Program-made: the position numbers and the translations under genes | Part shown: one piece after another, positions 54,199-63,753 of the stretch | How positions within the stretch are numbered: position 1 is the first letter of the stretch | Layout of the letters: every line of letters begins with the position of its first letter | DNA from: Burkholderiales bacterium PBB6 | GTDB lineage: Bacteria; Pseudomonadota; Gammaproteobacteria; Burkholderiales; Burkholderiaceae_C | Assembly: GCA_002255925.1 (NCBI GenBank) | Contig: NKIH01000004.1 | Span: 310,001-374,000, forward strand | Direction of reading: 5' to 3' | DNA length: 64,000 nucleotides | The notes under the pieces: model-generated | The model's database searches: none | Told to the model about the DNA's origin: nothing | Seen by the model: the letters and a program-made list of their open reading frames with translations, nothing else

Positions 54199-55944
54199 AT
54201 GCACGCACACCGCTTCCCCGCCCGACGGACAAGTATCGCCGCGCTGGCTTGCTGCGCCCTGAGCGCGGCGGCTCATGCAGCACCCGCCCAGCCCGCCACC
54301 TTCCAGGGCGCTTGCGAAGACCTGCCCGCACGCCTGACCGGCCTGGCCAACACGGTCATCACGGCCAGCACCACCGTGGCCGCCGGCGCGCTGCAGCTGG
54401 CGGGTCAGCCGGTGGCCGAGCACTGCCGTGTGACCGGCGCCATGAACACACGCGTCAGTCCGGTGGATGGCAAGACCTACGCCATCGCCTTCGAGATGCG
54501 CCTGCCGAAGGGCTGGAACGGCCGCTTCTTCCACCAGGGCAATGGCGGCATCGACGGCGCGGTCGTCACCGCCACTGGCGCATTGGGTGGTGGCCCGCGC
54601 ACCGGGGCGTTGATGCAGGGCTTTGCCGTGCTTTCGTCGGACGCCGGCCACACCCTGGCCCAGGGCGGCCCGGCCTTTGGTCTGGACCCCCAGGCGCGGC
54701 TGGACTACGGCTACCAGGCGGTGCGCTCGCTCACGCCGATGGCCAAGCAGCTGATCACCGCCGCCTATGCGAAGGGGCCGGACAGCAGCTACTTTGGCGG
54801 CTGCTCCAACGGCGGGCGCCACGCTTTGGTGGCCGCCGCGCGTGCGGCGCAAGAGTACGACGGCTTCCTGGCTGGTGCGCCGGGCTACCGCCTGCCGCTG
54901 GCCGCACTGGCCAACATCTGGGGGGCGCAGCGCTATGCCACCGTGGCCACCGGTGACACCAAGACGGCAGCCGGTCTGGAAACCGCCTTCACCTCGGCCG
55001 AGCGCAGCCTCGTCGCCAACGCGGTGGTCGCCCGCTGTGACGCGCTGGACGGCGCAGCCGACGGCATGGTGCAAGACACCGCTGCCTGCCAGAAGGTCTT
55101 CCGGCTGCGGCAAGACGTGCCCACCTGCACCGCCGCCACCGGCCGCGATGGCAGCTGCCTGACCAAAGACCAGAAGTCGGTCGTGGCCTCGATCTTCAAG
55201 GGCGCCACCACCAAGAGCGGCACACCGTTCTACGCTGGCTTCCCGTATGACGGGGGCACGGGCGCATCGGGTATCGCCTCTTGGGAATTTGGCGCGCCGC
55301 TGACCCGTGATTCGGGCGCCGTGGGTGCGATCTTCAAGGTGCCGCCAAGCGCGCTGGCACTGAGCGACGGCCCAACCTTCTCGATGACGCTGGACGTGGA
55401 CCAGGCGCTGGCTGAGCTTTACGCCACCAACGCCACCTACACCGAGTCGGCCATGGACTTCATGACCCCGCCCAGCGACAAGGACCTGGGTGAGCTGCGT
55501 GACCGCGGTGGAAAGATCATGGTCTATCACGGCGTGAGCGACCCCATCTTCTCGGTGACGGACACCGAAGCCTGGTACCGCCATCTGCTGAGCAGCTCTG
55601 GCGGCAAGACCTCGGCCTTTGCGCGTCTGTACCGCGTGCCCGGCATGGGCCACTGCTCGGGTGGCCCCGCCACCGATCAGGTGGACTTCCTCAGCCCGTT
55701 GGTGGCTTGGGTGGAGCAGGGCGTGGCGCCCCAGGCCCTGGTGGCCACGGCACGTGGCGCCGGCAACGCCGGTGGCGTCAATGCCGATGTGCCTGCCAGC
55801 TGGGCTGCTGACCGCACCCGCCCGCTGTGCCCCTTCCCGCAAGTGGCACGTTACAAGGGCAACGGCGATGTGGAGCGCGCTGAGAACTGGTCCTGCCAGT
55901 CGCCCAAGGTGCTGAGCACGGCAGCCGTCAGCAGCCGCCGCTGA
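54199..55944 (+). CDS. Tannase/feruloyl-esterase family alpha/beta hydrolase
   Basis: A 581-residue exported esterase. Signal peptide to about residue 28 (LSAAAHAAPAQ). The nucleophile elbow is GGCSNGGRHAL near residue 200, with the catalytic-domain Cys next to the Ser, as is typical of this family, where a Cys-Cys bridge near the active site is conserved. Catalytic Asp and His lie in VYHGVSDPIFSV (near 440) and RVPGMGHCSGGP (near 482). A lid domain with several Cys pairs (about 270-320) lies between. It should cleave feruloyl, galloyl or similar aromatic esters in the periplasm or outside the cell. GGAGACTCC precedes the ATG. It is likely controlled by the divergent MarR gene. Confidence 0.92.
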   Translation: MHAHRFPARRTSIAALACCALSAAAHAAPAQPATFQGACEDLPARLTGLANTVITASTTVAAGALQLAGQPVAEHCRVTGAMNTRVSPVDGKTYAIAFEMRLPKGWNGRFFHQGNGGIDGAVVTATGALGGGPRTGALMQGFAVLSSDAGHTLAQGGPAFGLDPQARLDYGYQAVRSLTPMAKQLITAAYAKGPDSSYFGGCSNGGRHALVAAARAAQEYDGFLAGAPGYRLPLAALANIWGAQRYATVATGDTKTAAGLETAFTSAERSLVANAVVARCDALDGAADGMVQDTAACQKVFRLRQDVPTCTAATGRDGSCLTKDQKSVVASIFKGATTKSGTPFYAGFPYDGGTGASGIASWEFGAPLTRDSGAVGAIFKVPPSALALSDGPTFSMTLDVDQALAELYATNATYTESAMDFMTPPSDKDLGELRDRGGKIMVYHGVSDPIFSVTDTEAWYRHLLSSSGGKTSAFARLYRVPGMGHCSGGPATDQVDFLSPLVAWVEQGVAPQALVATARGAGNAGGVNADVPASWAADRTRPLCPFPQVARYKGNGDVERAENWSCQSPKVLSTAAVSSRR

Positions 55945-56032
55945 GCCCGGTGGGCCGGCCGTGCGTGGCGCTCGCGCTCAGCGGGCGCACCACGGCTGGT
56001 TGCAGGCCCGCCAAGCCGCAGCTCAACGCACC

Positions 56033-58414
56033 TCAGCGCCCCGTCAACACCACCCCAAACCGCGCGGGCAGCGTCAGCGTCAGTCGGCCGTTCTTGGCCT
56101 TCACGGCGGCACCGCCCAGCGCGTCCTTCCAGGCTTGCGGCGCACCGGCGGGCACGTCCACTTGCACGTCGATGGCGTGGTCGGCGTTGTTGAAGGCGGT
56201 GATGGCCCAGTCTTTGCCCAGCTGGCGGCCCAGCACCAGGGTGTGCGTGCCCACCTGCAGCGGTGCCAGCAGCGTGCCGCGGCGCAACACGGGGTGGGCG
56301 TGGCGCATGGCGGTGAGTTGCTTCATCTGCGCCAGCAGGGCCACGTCAGGCTGGCCACCTTCGTCGGCCCAGGGGTAGGGGCGGCGGTTGTCGGGGTCGT
56401 CGCCGCCGGCCAGGCCCACTTCGTCACCGTAGTAGATGGTGGGGGCACCGGGGTAGCTCATCTGGAACAGCCAGGCCAGCGATTGCTTCTGCTTGGCGGT
56501 GCGCACCACGGCGGCATCGTCACTGTCTTTGTGCCAGCCGAAGTGGTGCACCGAGCGCGCCTGGTCGTGGCTTGAAAGCAGGTTCATCAGCGCATGGAAG
56601 GCCTGCGGCGGATAGGCTTCGCGCATCAGCTCCAGGTTGGCCACCAGCGCACGGCTTTCGCCGCCATTGGCCCATTCCAGCAGCGCGTTGCGGAAGATGT
56701 AGTTCATGGTCGAGTCGAAGCTGTCGCCCAGGAAGTACTTCGATGAATCGAACCAGGTTTCCGCAACCGTCAGCGCATCCGGCTTGTGGGCCTTGATGGC
56801 GGCGCGCCACTCACGCCAGAAGTCGTCGGGCACCCAAGGGGCCACGTCCATGCGCCAGCCAGAGGCGCCGCGGTCCAGCCAGGTTTGCATCAGGCCGGTC
56901 TTGGCGCCGTAGGCAAACTTGCGGAAGTCGGGCGACTGCTTGTTGATTTCCGGCAGGTCCTTCACGCCCACCCAGCCCTTGTATTGCAGGTCGGGGTTGG
57001 TTTGTGAGGGGTCGAGGCTGAACCAGTCGGCCCAGCGTGAGGCGGTGTTGGCGCGGGCGCCGTCAAACGCACCACCGGCCGGGAAGTTGCCGAAGCGGTT
57101 GAAGTACACCGAGTCACTGCCCACATGGTTCAGCGAGGTGTCTGGCACCACCCGGATGCCGCGCTTGGCGGCCTCGGCGCACAGGCGCTCGAAGTCGGCG
57201 TTGCTGCCAAAGGCGGGGTCGATCTGGTGGTAGTCGGCGGTGTCGTACTTGTGGTTGCTGGCCGCGCGGAACACCGGCGTCATGTAGATGGTGTTGGCGC
57301 CCAGCTCGCGGATGTAGTCGAGCTTCTGGATGATGCCTTCGAGGTCACCACCAAAGAAGTCGTTGTTGTAGGTGTCGTCCGAGCCGTCACCGCTGCCCGG
57401 CACATAGGGCTTGCCAATCCAGCTCGGGTGCTTTTCCACGGCCTTGTTCTGGTAGCGGGCCACGTCGGGCTGGGGGTCGTTGCGCTTGTCGCCATTGCGG
57501 AAGCGCTCCGGGAAGATGTAGTACCAAACCACATCGGCCGCCCACTCGGGCACCTTGAAATCAGCCGCGTGAATGGTCTGGCGGAAGCGGCGCACGCGGC
57601 GCAGCGCTTCGGGCTGGCGTTCCACCGTGGCTGCGCCCATCGAGCCGCGCTCACGCGTCCAGTGGATGGTGTCGCGGTTGTTCTGCAGCGCGTAGTGGCG
57701 GCCGTCAATCTCCACATCAAACCAGTAGCCCCACACGCCGATCTCGTCGAAGCGGTGGCTGGCGGTGAAGCGCTCTTCGCCCGCCTTGGTTGAGGCACCG
57801 CGCTTCAGCGGCACGCGTTGGGCTTCGGTGTACTCCAGCACTTCCTGGTTACCTTCCAGGCGGCGGCGCTCGATCACCAGCGTCACCTTGCTCACCCCCG
57901 GCAGGGCGGTCACGCTGAAGTCGATCTGGCTGCCCTTGGGGGCCGCGCCAAAGGGCTTCTTGTAGGCGGCATGGCGCGAGTCAAAACGCAGGCTCAGCGC
58001 CACCGGGTTGGTGATGGGCGCGGCGTGCGGGTCCACAAAGCTGCGCGGGCCGAGGGTGAGCGTGGCGGGTTGGCCGGCGCCGGTTACTTGCAGGCGCAGG
58101 GTGTGCTCGCCGTCAAACACCATCACATGGTTGACGGTGTGGCTGCCGTTGCCGAAGGTGGTGGCATCGGTCCAGGCGGCATCGGCCACCTTGAACTCAT
58201 GCCGGCCCTTCAGATCGATGTTCAGGTAGTAGGCGTCGCACTGGTACTGGAAGGCGTAGTCGTCCATCGCCCCCCAGTTGTTCATCGTGCCGCGCACATA
58301 CAGCTCGGTGGTGCCCAGCGGGGCGGGCGTGCAGCGGGCATCAGCGGCCGAAGCCAGCGGCGCTGCGCCAGACAAGGCAGACGAGATCAAGGACATGAGC
58401 AGACGATGTTTCAT
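56033..58414 (-). CDS. GH13 amylase (cyclomaltodextrinase/neopullulanase-like), exported
   Basis: A 793-residue protein. Signal peptide (to about 23, LASAAD), an N-terminal starch-binding-like domain (TTELYVRGTMNNWG), a second beta-domain (about 130-270) and then the barrel. Conserved regions: I VVPDTSLNH (near 432), II GWRMDVAPW with nucleophile Asp (near 529), III TVAETWFDS with acid Glu (near 560), IV LLSSHDQARS (near 630). The C-terminal beta-domain ends LTLPARFGVVLTGR. Likely cleaves cyclic or branched maltodextrins. Last gene of the set 2 operon; its ATG overlaps the upstream stop by 4 bp. It converges on the tannase gene. Confidence 0.92.
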   Translation of the reverse strand: MKHRLLMSLISSALSGAAPLASAADARCTPAPLGTTELYVRGTMNNWGAMDDYAFQYQCDAYYLNIDLKGRHEFKVADAAWTDATTFGNGSHTVNHVMVFDGEHTLRLQVTGAGQPATLTLGPRSFVDPHAAPITNPVALSLRFDSRHAAYKKPFGAAPKGSQIDFSVTALPGVSKVTLVIERRRLEGNQEVLEYTEAQRVPLKRGASTKAGEERFTASHRFDEIGVWGYWFDVEIDGRHYALQNNRDTIHWTRERGSMGAATVERQPEALRRVRRFRQTIHAADFKVPEWAADVVWYYIFPERFRNGDKRNDPQPDVARYQNKAVEKHPSWIGKPYVPGSGDGSDDTYNNDFFGGDLEGIIQKLDYIRELGANTIYMTPVFRAASNHKYDTADYHQIDPAFGSNADFERLCAEAAKRGIRVVPDTSLNHVGSDSVYFNRFGNFPAGGAFDGARANTASRWADWFSLDPSQTNPDLQYKGWVGVKDLPEINKQSPDFRKFAYGAKTGLMQTWLDRGASGWRMDVAPWVPDDFWREWRAAIKAHKPDALTVAETWFDSSKYFLGDSFDSTMNYIFRNALLEWANGGESRALVANLELMREAYPPQAFHALMNLLSSHDQARSVHHFGWHKDSDDAAVVRTAKQKQSLAWLFQMSYPGAPTIYYGDEVGLAGGDDPDNRRPYPWADEGGQPDVALLAQMKQLTAMRHAHPVLRRGTLLAPLQVGTHTLVLGRQLGKDWAITAFNNADHAIDVQVDVPAGAPQAWKDALGGAAVKAKNGRLTLTLPARFGVVLTGR

Positions 58415-60051
58415 GGAGTGCGCTTGTAGGGCGAATAACCGTTGAGTGGCTCGAACACGGGTTGCAGCACGCGCACGCCGCCGGCGGGCACCAGCACGCG
58501 CAGCAAGCCGGCGTCCAGTGAGGGGCGCTGGGTTTCGCTGGCCGGCGGGGTGCCCACCAGGTCCTTGAACTGCGTCGCGTTCATCAGTGAACGGTTGGTG
58601 AGCAGCACGGTTTCGGTCACGTCGTGGGCGTGCGGGTTGGCCAGCACGATGACGCTGTCGAGTGCGCGGTCGGTGTGTCGCTCGAAGGCGAACAGCTGCT
58701 CGGCCACCACCGCGCGGTAGTCACCCACGCGCAGGGCGCGGTGGGTTTTGCGCAGGCCGATGAGCTGGCGCGTCCAGGTGAGGGTGGGGTGGCCGGCGTC
58801 GATGACGTCCCAGCGCATCGGGGCGCGTTGCTGCGGGTCGCCGTCGCCCAGGGTGTCAATCTCGCCGCCTTGCCACAGGTTGGGCGCACCGGGCAGGGTG
58901 AACTGCAGCACCTGGGCCAGGCGGCGCTGGCGCTCATCAGGCAGGCGGCTGGCCAGGCGGGGCAGGTCGTGGTTGTCGAGCAGGGTCCAGCTGCGCAGCA
59001 GGGGCTCGATGCCGGTGTCGGCAATCGTGCGCTCGATCATGCGCTGGGCCAGTGCGGGGCTCAGCTTGCGCTCGGCCATGTCGAGCAGAACGCGGCGCCA
59101 GGTGAAGTTCATCACCCCGTCGAGCGGGCCGTCGGTGCCCACCCATTGCGCGGGGTAGTTGACGATCTCACCGATCACCAATGAGTCTTTGCGCTCGGCG
59201 TGGGCCGCGCGGGTCAGGTCGGTCAGGTAGGTGGTGCCCAGCTCGAAGGCGGTGTCAAGGCGCCAGCCGTCCACGCCGTCACGCAGCCAGCTGCGCACCA
59301 CCGAATCGCGCTCTTGGTACAGGTGCGCGCGAACGGCCGGGTTCTCCAGGTTCAGCTCGGGCAGGTTCACCGCGCCCCACCACACGCGCGCATTGCCGGT
59401 GGCAGCAAACTCAGGGCCGATGTAGAACCAGCTGCGGTACGGGCTTTGCGGGTTGGCCTCGGCCGAGCGGAACGCGGCAGAGTTGCGGCCCATGTGGTTG
59501 AACACACCGTCAAGCACCAGCTTCATGCCGCGCTGGTGCAGGTCACCGGCCAGCGCCTTCACATCAGCGCGCGTGCCGTATTCAGGCGACACCTGCTGGT
59601 AGTCGAGCGCGTCGTACTTGTGGTTGGTGTAGGCCAGGTGGATCGGGTTCAGGTAGAGCACGTCTGCGCCCAGCGTTTGCACATGGCCGAGGCGCGTGCG
59701 CAGGCTGGCCAGGTTGCCGCCCCAGAAGTCGATCTCGTGGCTCCACACCTTGGCGTCTGGCAGGTAGGTGCCGGTGGTGGGCAGCTCATGCCATTCACGC
59801 AGGCGCTTGGGCGGTGGCAGCAGGGCTTGCTGTGCGGCGCGGTCAGCCGGTGGGGCATAGCGGTCGACCCACACCTGGTAAACCACCGGGCCAACGCGCC
59901 AGTCGGCTTCGCGGGCGGTGTACACCGAGCTGCCGGAGGCAGCAGGGGAAGCAGAGGCAGCGGGCGCAGCATGGGTCATGGTGGTTCCAGCCAGGGCGAG
60001 CGAAGCCAGCACCGAGGCGACACCGCGGCGCGATGAGGGGGTGGTTGTCAT
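58411..60051 (-). CDS. GH13 alpha-amylase-family glycosidase, exported
   Basis: A 546-residue enzyme. The N-terminus TPSSRRGVASVLASLALAG is a Sec or twin-arginine signal. Conserved regions: I DGVFNHMG (near 180), II GWRLDTAFE with nucleophile Asp (near 257), III VIGEIVNYP with acid Glu (near 291), IV LLDNHDLPRLASR (near 355). WEHELPTTG-like segment and DFWGGNLASLRTRLGHVQTLGAD precede the barrel core and recall maltogenic amylase/alpha-glucosidase subfamilies. The ATG at 60051 lies 2 bp after the malG stop; in-frame codons further upstream fall inside malG and are rejected. It is fourth of five set 2 genes visible after malK. Confidence 0.9.
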   Translation of the reverse strand: MTTTPSSRRGVASVLASLALAGTTMTHAAPAASASPAASGSSVYTAREADWRVGPVVYQVWVDRYAPPADRAAQQALLPPPKRLREWHELPTTGTYLPDAKVWSHEIDFWGGNLASLRTRLGHVQTLGADVLYLNPIHLAYTNHKYDALDYQQVSPEYGTRADVKALAGDLHQRGMKLVLDGVFNHMGRNSAAFRSAEANPQSPYRSWFYIGPEFAATGNARVWWGAVNLPELNLENPAVRAHLYQERDSVVRSWLRDGVDGWRLDTAFELGTTYLTDLTRAAHAERKDSLVIGEIVNYPAQWVGTDGPLDGVMNFTWRRVLLDMAERKLSPALAQRMIERTIADTGIEPLLRSWTLLDNHDLPRLASRLPDERQRRLAQVLQFTLPGAPNLWQGGEIDTLGDGDPQQRAPMRWDVIDAGHPTLTWTRQLIGLRKTHRALRVGDYRAVVAEQLFAFERHTDRALDSVIVLANPHAHDVTETVLLTNRSLMNATQFKDLVGTPPASETQRPSLDAGLLRVLVPAGGVRVLQPVFEPLNGYSPYKRTP

Positions 60052-60053
60052 GG

Positions 60054-60944
60054 TCAGCCTTTGACGCCGCCGGCGGTCAGGCCAGACACGATCCAGCGTT
60101 GGGCAGCGAGGAACACCAGCGTGATCGGCAGGCCCGACAGCACGGCAGCCGCCGCGAAATCGCCCCACAGGTAACGCTGCTCGTAGAGGTAGTACTTCGA
60201 GCCCACGGCCAGCGTGAGGTTGGGCTCTTCACGCAGCAGCACCGAGGCCACCGGGTACTCGATGATCGTGCCGATGAAGGCCAGCACGAACACCACCATC
60301 AGGATGGGCACGGCCATCGGCAGCAGCACGCGCCAGAAGGCTTGCCAGCTGGTGGCGCCGTCGACTTTGGCGCATTCCTCGATCTCGGTGGGCACCGTGT
60401 CGAAGTAGCCCTTGATCGTCCAGATGTGCATGCCGATGCCGCCGAGGTAGGCCACGATCAGGCCGCCGTGGGTTTCAACACCCAGCCACGGCACGTAGCG
60501 GCCGATGCCTTCGAAGATGGCGTAGATGGCCACCAGGGCCACGGCCACCGGGAACATCTGCAGCAGCAGCATGCTGTTGAGAATGCCGTTCTTGAAGCGG
60601 AACTGCAGACGCGCGAAGCCGTAGGCCGCGGTGGTGGAGAGCGCCACGATCAGCAGCGCCGAAATGGTGGCGATCTTGATCGAGTTCCACAACCACAGCA
60701 GCACCGGGAACGGCGGCACTTTCACCGTGCCATCGGGCAGCGTCACGGGGATGCCGAGCGCCAGCTTCCAGTGCTCCAGGCTGATGGTGCTGGGGATGAG
60801 CGAGCCGGTGGCGAAATTGCCCGGTCGCAGCGAGATGCTGATGATGGCGAGCAGCGGGAACAGCGTCACGCCGATCAGCAGCCACAAGCCCAGGTGGGCG
60901 CCAAGAATGCGCCAGCGCTGGCTCTTTCCGGTCACGATGGCCAT
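60054..60944 (-). CDS. malG: Maltose ABC transporter permease, MalG type (set 2)
   Basis: A 296-residue six-helix permease, paralogous to the set 1 MalG and the same length. [16 protein letters not shown] matches the set 1 segment almost residue for residue, and the EAA loop is [20 protein letters not shown] near residue 187-207. The C-terminus [14 protein letters not shown] is shared with set 1. Clear differences in periplasmic loops suggest an older duplication rather than a recent copy. It starts 4 bp after the malF stop. Confidence 0.92.
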   Translation of the reverse strand: MAIVTGKSQRWRILGAHLGLWLLIGVTLFPLLAIISISLRPGNFATGSLIPSTISLEHWKLALGIPVTLPDGTVKVPPFPVLLWLWNSIKIATISALLIVALSTTAAYGFARLQFRFKNGILNSMLLLQMFPVAVALVAIYAIFEGIGRYVPWLGVETHGGLIVAYLGGIGMHIWTIKGYFDTVPTEIEECAKVDGATSWQAFWRVLLPMAVPILMVVFVLAFIGTIIEYPVASVLLREEPNLTLAVGSKYYLYEQRYLWGDFAAAAVLSGLPITLVFLAAQRWIVSGLTAGGVKG

Positions 60945-60948
60945 GGTG

Positions 60949-62547
60949 TCACGCCTTCCGTTGGTCGTTGGACTGGGTCAGCTTCAGGTTGGCCAGCGAG
61001 AGCAGGGCCACGAGGAAGAAGATGACGGTCGAGATGGCAGCAGCCAGGCCGAAGTTCGCACCGGCGTCGGTGAAGGCGATGCGGTAGGTGTAGCTGACCA
61101 GGATGTCGGTGGTGCCGGCGGGCAACTTGGTGTTGAGGTAGTCAGGCCGGCCGTCGGTGAGCAGGCTGATCAGCACGAAGTTGTTGAAGTTGAAGGCGAA
61201 CGCGCTGATGAGCAGCGGCGTCAGCGGCTTCACGATCAGCGGCGCGGTGATCTTGAAGAAGTTGGTCAGCGGCTTGGCGCCGGCAATGGCCGAGGCTTCG
61301 TACAGGTCCGCCGGGATCGCCTTGATCAGGCCGGTGCACAGCACCAGGAAGTACGGGTAGCCCAGCCAGGTGTTGACGATCAGCAGCATCGACTTGGCCA
61401 GCGTCGGATCAGCGAACCAGGCGGGCTTGATGCCGAAGGCGGCGTCGAGGATGGCGTTGATCTCGCCGAAGTTCTGGTTGAACAAACCCTTGAACACCAG
61501 GATGGAGATGAAGCCCGGCACGGCGTACGGCAGGAACAGCAGCGTGCGGTAGAGCGTGCGGTACTTCAGCGCTTCCCAGTTCAGCAGCACGGCCAGCGTC
61601 ATGCCGATGGCGGTGGAGAACACGACCGTCAGGCCGGCAAACACCACGGTCCAGATGAAGATGGACGCGAAGGGGCCGCGCATGTCGGGGTCACCAAACA
61701 GCCGGGTGTAGTTCGCCAGGCCCACGCCCACCTTGAAGCCCGGCTGCAGGCGGCCGGCCTGGGCGTTGGTGAAGTAGCCGGTGTTGTGGTCAGGCGTGAA
61801 GATCAGGCCGGTGGCCACCTGCTTCAGGCCGCCATCAGGCTGGGCTTGCCACACGGGGGTGAAGGGGCCGAACTCACGCAGGCCGGCATAGGCCAGCACG
61901 GCGCCGCCGGGCACTTGCAGCTTCAGGCTGCGCAGGCCGTCACGCAGGGCGATCACGCCGCGGATGTCGAGGGCTTCGCCGAGTTCGGCGTCGGTGCCCG
62001 CATTGGCTGGGGCCAGCGCCACGGCGGCGGCATCGGCGGTGGCATCTGCGGGCAGTGGCTTGCTCAAATCCAGCGGCGGGGACACCCAGCGTTGGGCACC
62101 ACTTTCACCGTCTGACTGCAATGCCAGCCGCACCTGCGTGCCGGCACGGTGCACCGTGTAGCTCATCGCATGAGCTTCATCAATGTCGGCCTGGTCGAGC
62201 AGGTAGGCGCGGGCGCGGTCTTCGGTCAGCAGGTTGCTGGCCGAGTAGTTGGTGAAGCCGATCTGCACCGTGTAGAGCAGCGGGAAGGCGATGAAGATGA
62301 TCATCGCCGCCACACCCGGGAACAGGTAGCGCCAGGCCAGCGACGTGGATGCCGTGTAGACCCAGATGGCCAGGCCACCAATCACCAATGCCGCCACCGC
62401 CCACAGCGGGTTGCCGGCGGCCACCATGCCGTACACCACCCACAGCAGGGCCAGCACGGCCGCCGTGGCGAGTGCGCGGCCCAGCAAACCGGTGGGGCTT
62501 GGGTCTTTGGCGGCCGACGAGGATGCGTTGTTGTTGTTCATGCTCAT
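60949..62547 (-). CDS. malF: Maltose ABC transporter permease, MalF type (set 2)
   Basis: A 532-residue permease with two N-terminal helices, a third helix near residue 75, a large periplasmic P2 loop (about 105-285) and five further helices. The EAA loop is [20 protein letters not shown] near residue 418. The C-terminal half ([20 protein letters not shown] and [12 protein letters not shown]) is nearly the same as in set 1, while the P2 loop differs strongly, which would alter the match to its binding protein. The start overlaps the malE stop by 4 bp; MSMNNNN and MNNNN starts are both possible. Confidence 0.92.
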   Translation of the reverse strand: MSMNNNNASSSAAKDPSPTGLLGRALATAAVLALLWVVYGMVAAGNPLWAVAALVIGGLAIWVYTASTSLAWRYLFPGVAAMIIFIAFPLLYTVQIGFTNYSASNLLTEDRARAYLLDQADIDEAHAMSYTVHRAGTQVRLALQSDGESGAQRWVSPPLDLSKPLPADATADAAAVALAPANAGTDAELGEALDIRGVIALRDGLRSLKLQVPGGAVLAYAGLREFGPFTPVWQAQPDGGLKQVATGLIFTPDHNTGYFTNAQAGRLQPGFKVGVGLANYTRLFGDPDMRGPFASIFIWTVVFAGLTVVFSTAIGMTLAVLLNWEALKYRTLYRTLLFLPYAVPGFISILVFKGLFNQNFGEINAILDAAFGIKPAWFADPTLAKSMLLIVNTWLGYPYFLVLCTGLIKAIPADLYEASAIAGAKPLTNFFKITAPLIVKPLTPLLISAFAFNFNNFVLISLLTDGRPDYLNTKLPAGTTDILVSYTYRIAFTDAGANFGLAAAISTVIFFLVALLSLANLKLTQSNDQRKA

Positions 62548-63749
62548 TTCGCCAGCATCCGGGCTGCTGCGCCGTCCAGCGCTTCCTTCGGGGTCTGCCG
62601 GCCCTGCGAGATGGCCTCCAGGGCGGCGTCCATCGCGGGCCAGAAGCGCCCGGTTTCAGGGATGTTGGGCAGGGGCTCACCGGCCCGCGCGTTGTTGAAG
62701 GTGGCGCGGATGTTCACGTCCGATGAGAGTTCGGCGTAATACGCCTTGTTGGCCGGCGTGCCCAGCGGCACATCCGCCGAGATGGTCTTGAGGCTCTCGA
62801 TCTTCAGCAGGTGCTGTTCGATGAACTCGCGGGCGATGTCCTTGTTCTGGCTGGGTGCGGCCACCATGCAACCCAACACGCCCACAAACGGCTTGCTCGG
62901 CTTGCCCGCCACCACTGCCGGGATGGGCGCCACTTCAAAATCAATGCCGGCCTTGCGGGCGTTGTCCCAGGCCCAGGGGCCGGAGATCATCATCGCCACC
63001 TCGCCGCGGGCGAAGCCGGCTTCCATTTCGGCGTAACGCGCACCCCGCGGCATGTGGCCGTCGTTGATGAGCTTCGCCAGCATCTGTGCGCCAGCCAGGG
63101 CGCCGGGGGAGTTCACGCCCACGCGGGCGGGGTCCAGGTCACCATTCGGGCCACGGGCGAACACTTCGCCGCCGGCACCGGCCAGCATCGGCCAGGTGAA
63201 GAAGGTCTTGTTGTAGTCCCACAGCAGGGCCTTCTTGCCTTGCGCAGACAGGGCCTTGTCGATGCGGATGACATCGTCGAACGTGGCCGGCGGCGTCTTC
63301 ACCAGCGCCTTGTTGATGATCAGGCCCACGGCTTCGATGGCCAGCGGGTAGCCCCAGGTGCGGCCCTTGTAGCCGAAGGCCTTCCAGGCGGCATCGTCGA
63401 TCGCCTCGCGCACGGCTTTGCCGGGTGTCACGGGCACGATCAGGCCGGACTTGGCCCATTCGCCCACGCGGTCGTGTGGCCAGCAGAAGATGTCGGGGCC
63501 CTTGCCGGCGCCAGCGGCCGACTGGAACTTGTCGGGCGCGCCTTCCGGGTGCTGCACCACCACCGGCACGCCAGTGGCGCGGGTGAAGGCATCACCGACC
63601 TTCTGCAGGCCGTTGTAGCCCTTGTCGCCATTGATCCAGACCAGCAGCTTGGGCGGTGCGGATTGGGCGAGGGCGGAAGAGGTGCACAAGGCGGCGATGG
63701 CAGCCGCGGCCAGACTCAAACGCCCGGACCTTTGAAACAGCATCGGCAT
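62544..63749 (-). CDS. malE: Maltose/maltodextrin ABC transporter substrate-binding protein (set 2)
   Basis: A 401-residue periplasmic binding protein with a Sec signal peptide (SLAAAAIAALCTSSALAQ). LLVWINGDKGYNGLQKVGDAF, PDIFCWPHDRVGEWA, YPLAIEAVGLIINKALV, MMISGPWAWDNA and VGVLGCMVAAPS follow the E. coli MalE pattern closely, more so than the set 1 protein. The ATG at 63749 (MPMLFQRSGRLS) gives the proper signal; a longer upstream frame would overlap malK. It lies 4 bp after the malK stop in an operon read toward lower coordinates. Confidence 0.93.
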   Translation of the reverse strand: MPMLFQRSGRLSLAAAAIAALCTSSALAQSAPPKLLVWINGDKGYNGLQKVGDAFTRATGVPVVVQHPEGAPDKFQSAAGAGKGPDIFCWPHDRVGEWAKSGLIVPVTPGKAVREAIDDAAWKAFGYKGRTWGYPLAIEAVGLIINKALVKTPPATFDDVIRIDKALSAQGKKALLWDYNKTFFTWPMLAGAGGEVFARGPNGDLDPARVGVNSPGALAGAQMLAKLINDGHMPRGARYAEMEAGFARGEVAMMISGPWAWDNARKAGIDFEVAPIPAVVAGKPSKPFVGVLGCMVAAPSQNKDIAREFIEQHLLKIESLKTISADVPLGTPANKAYYAELSSDVNIRATFNNARAGEPLPNIPETGRFWPAMDAALEAISQGRQTPKEALDGAAARMLAK

Positions 63750-63753
63750 GGTG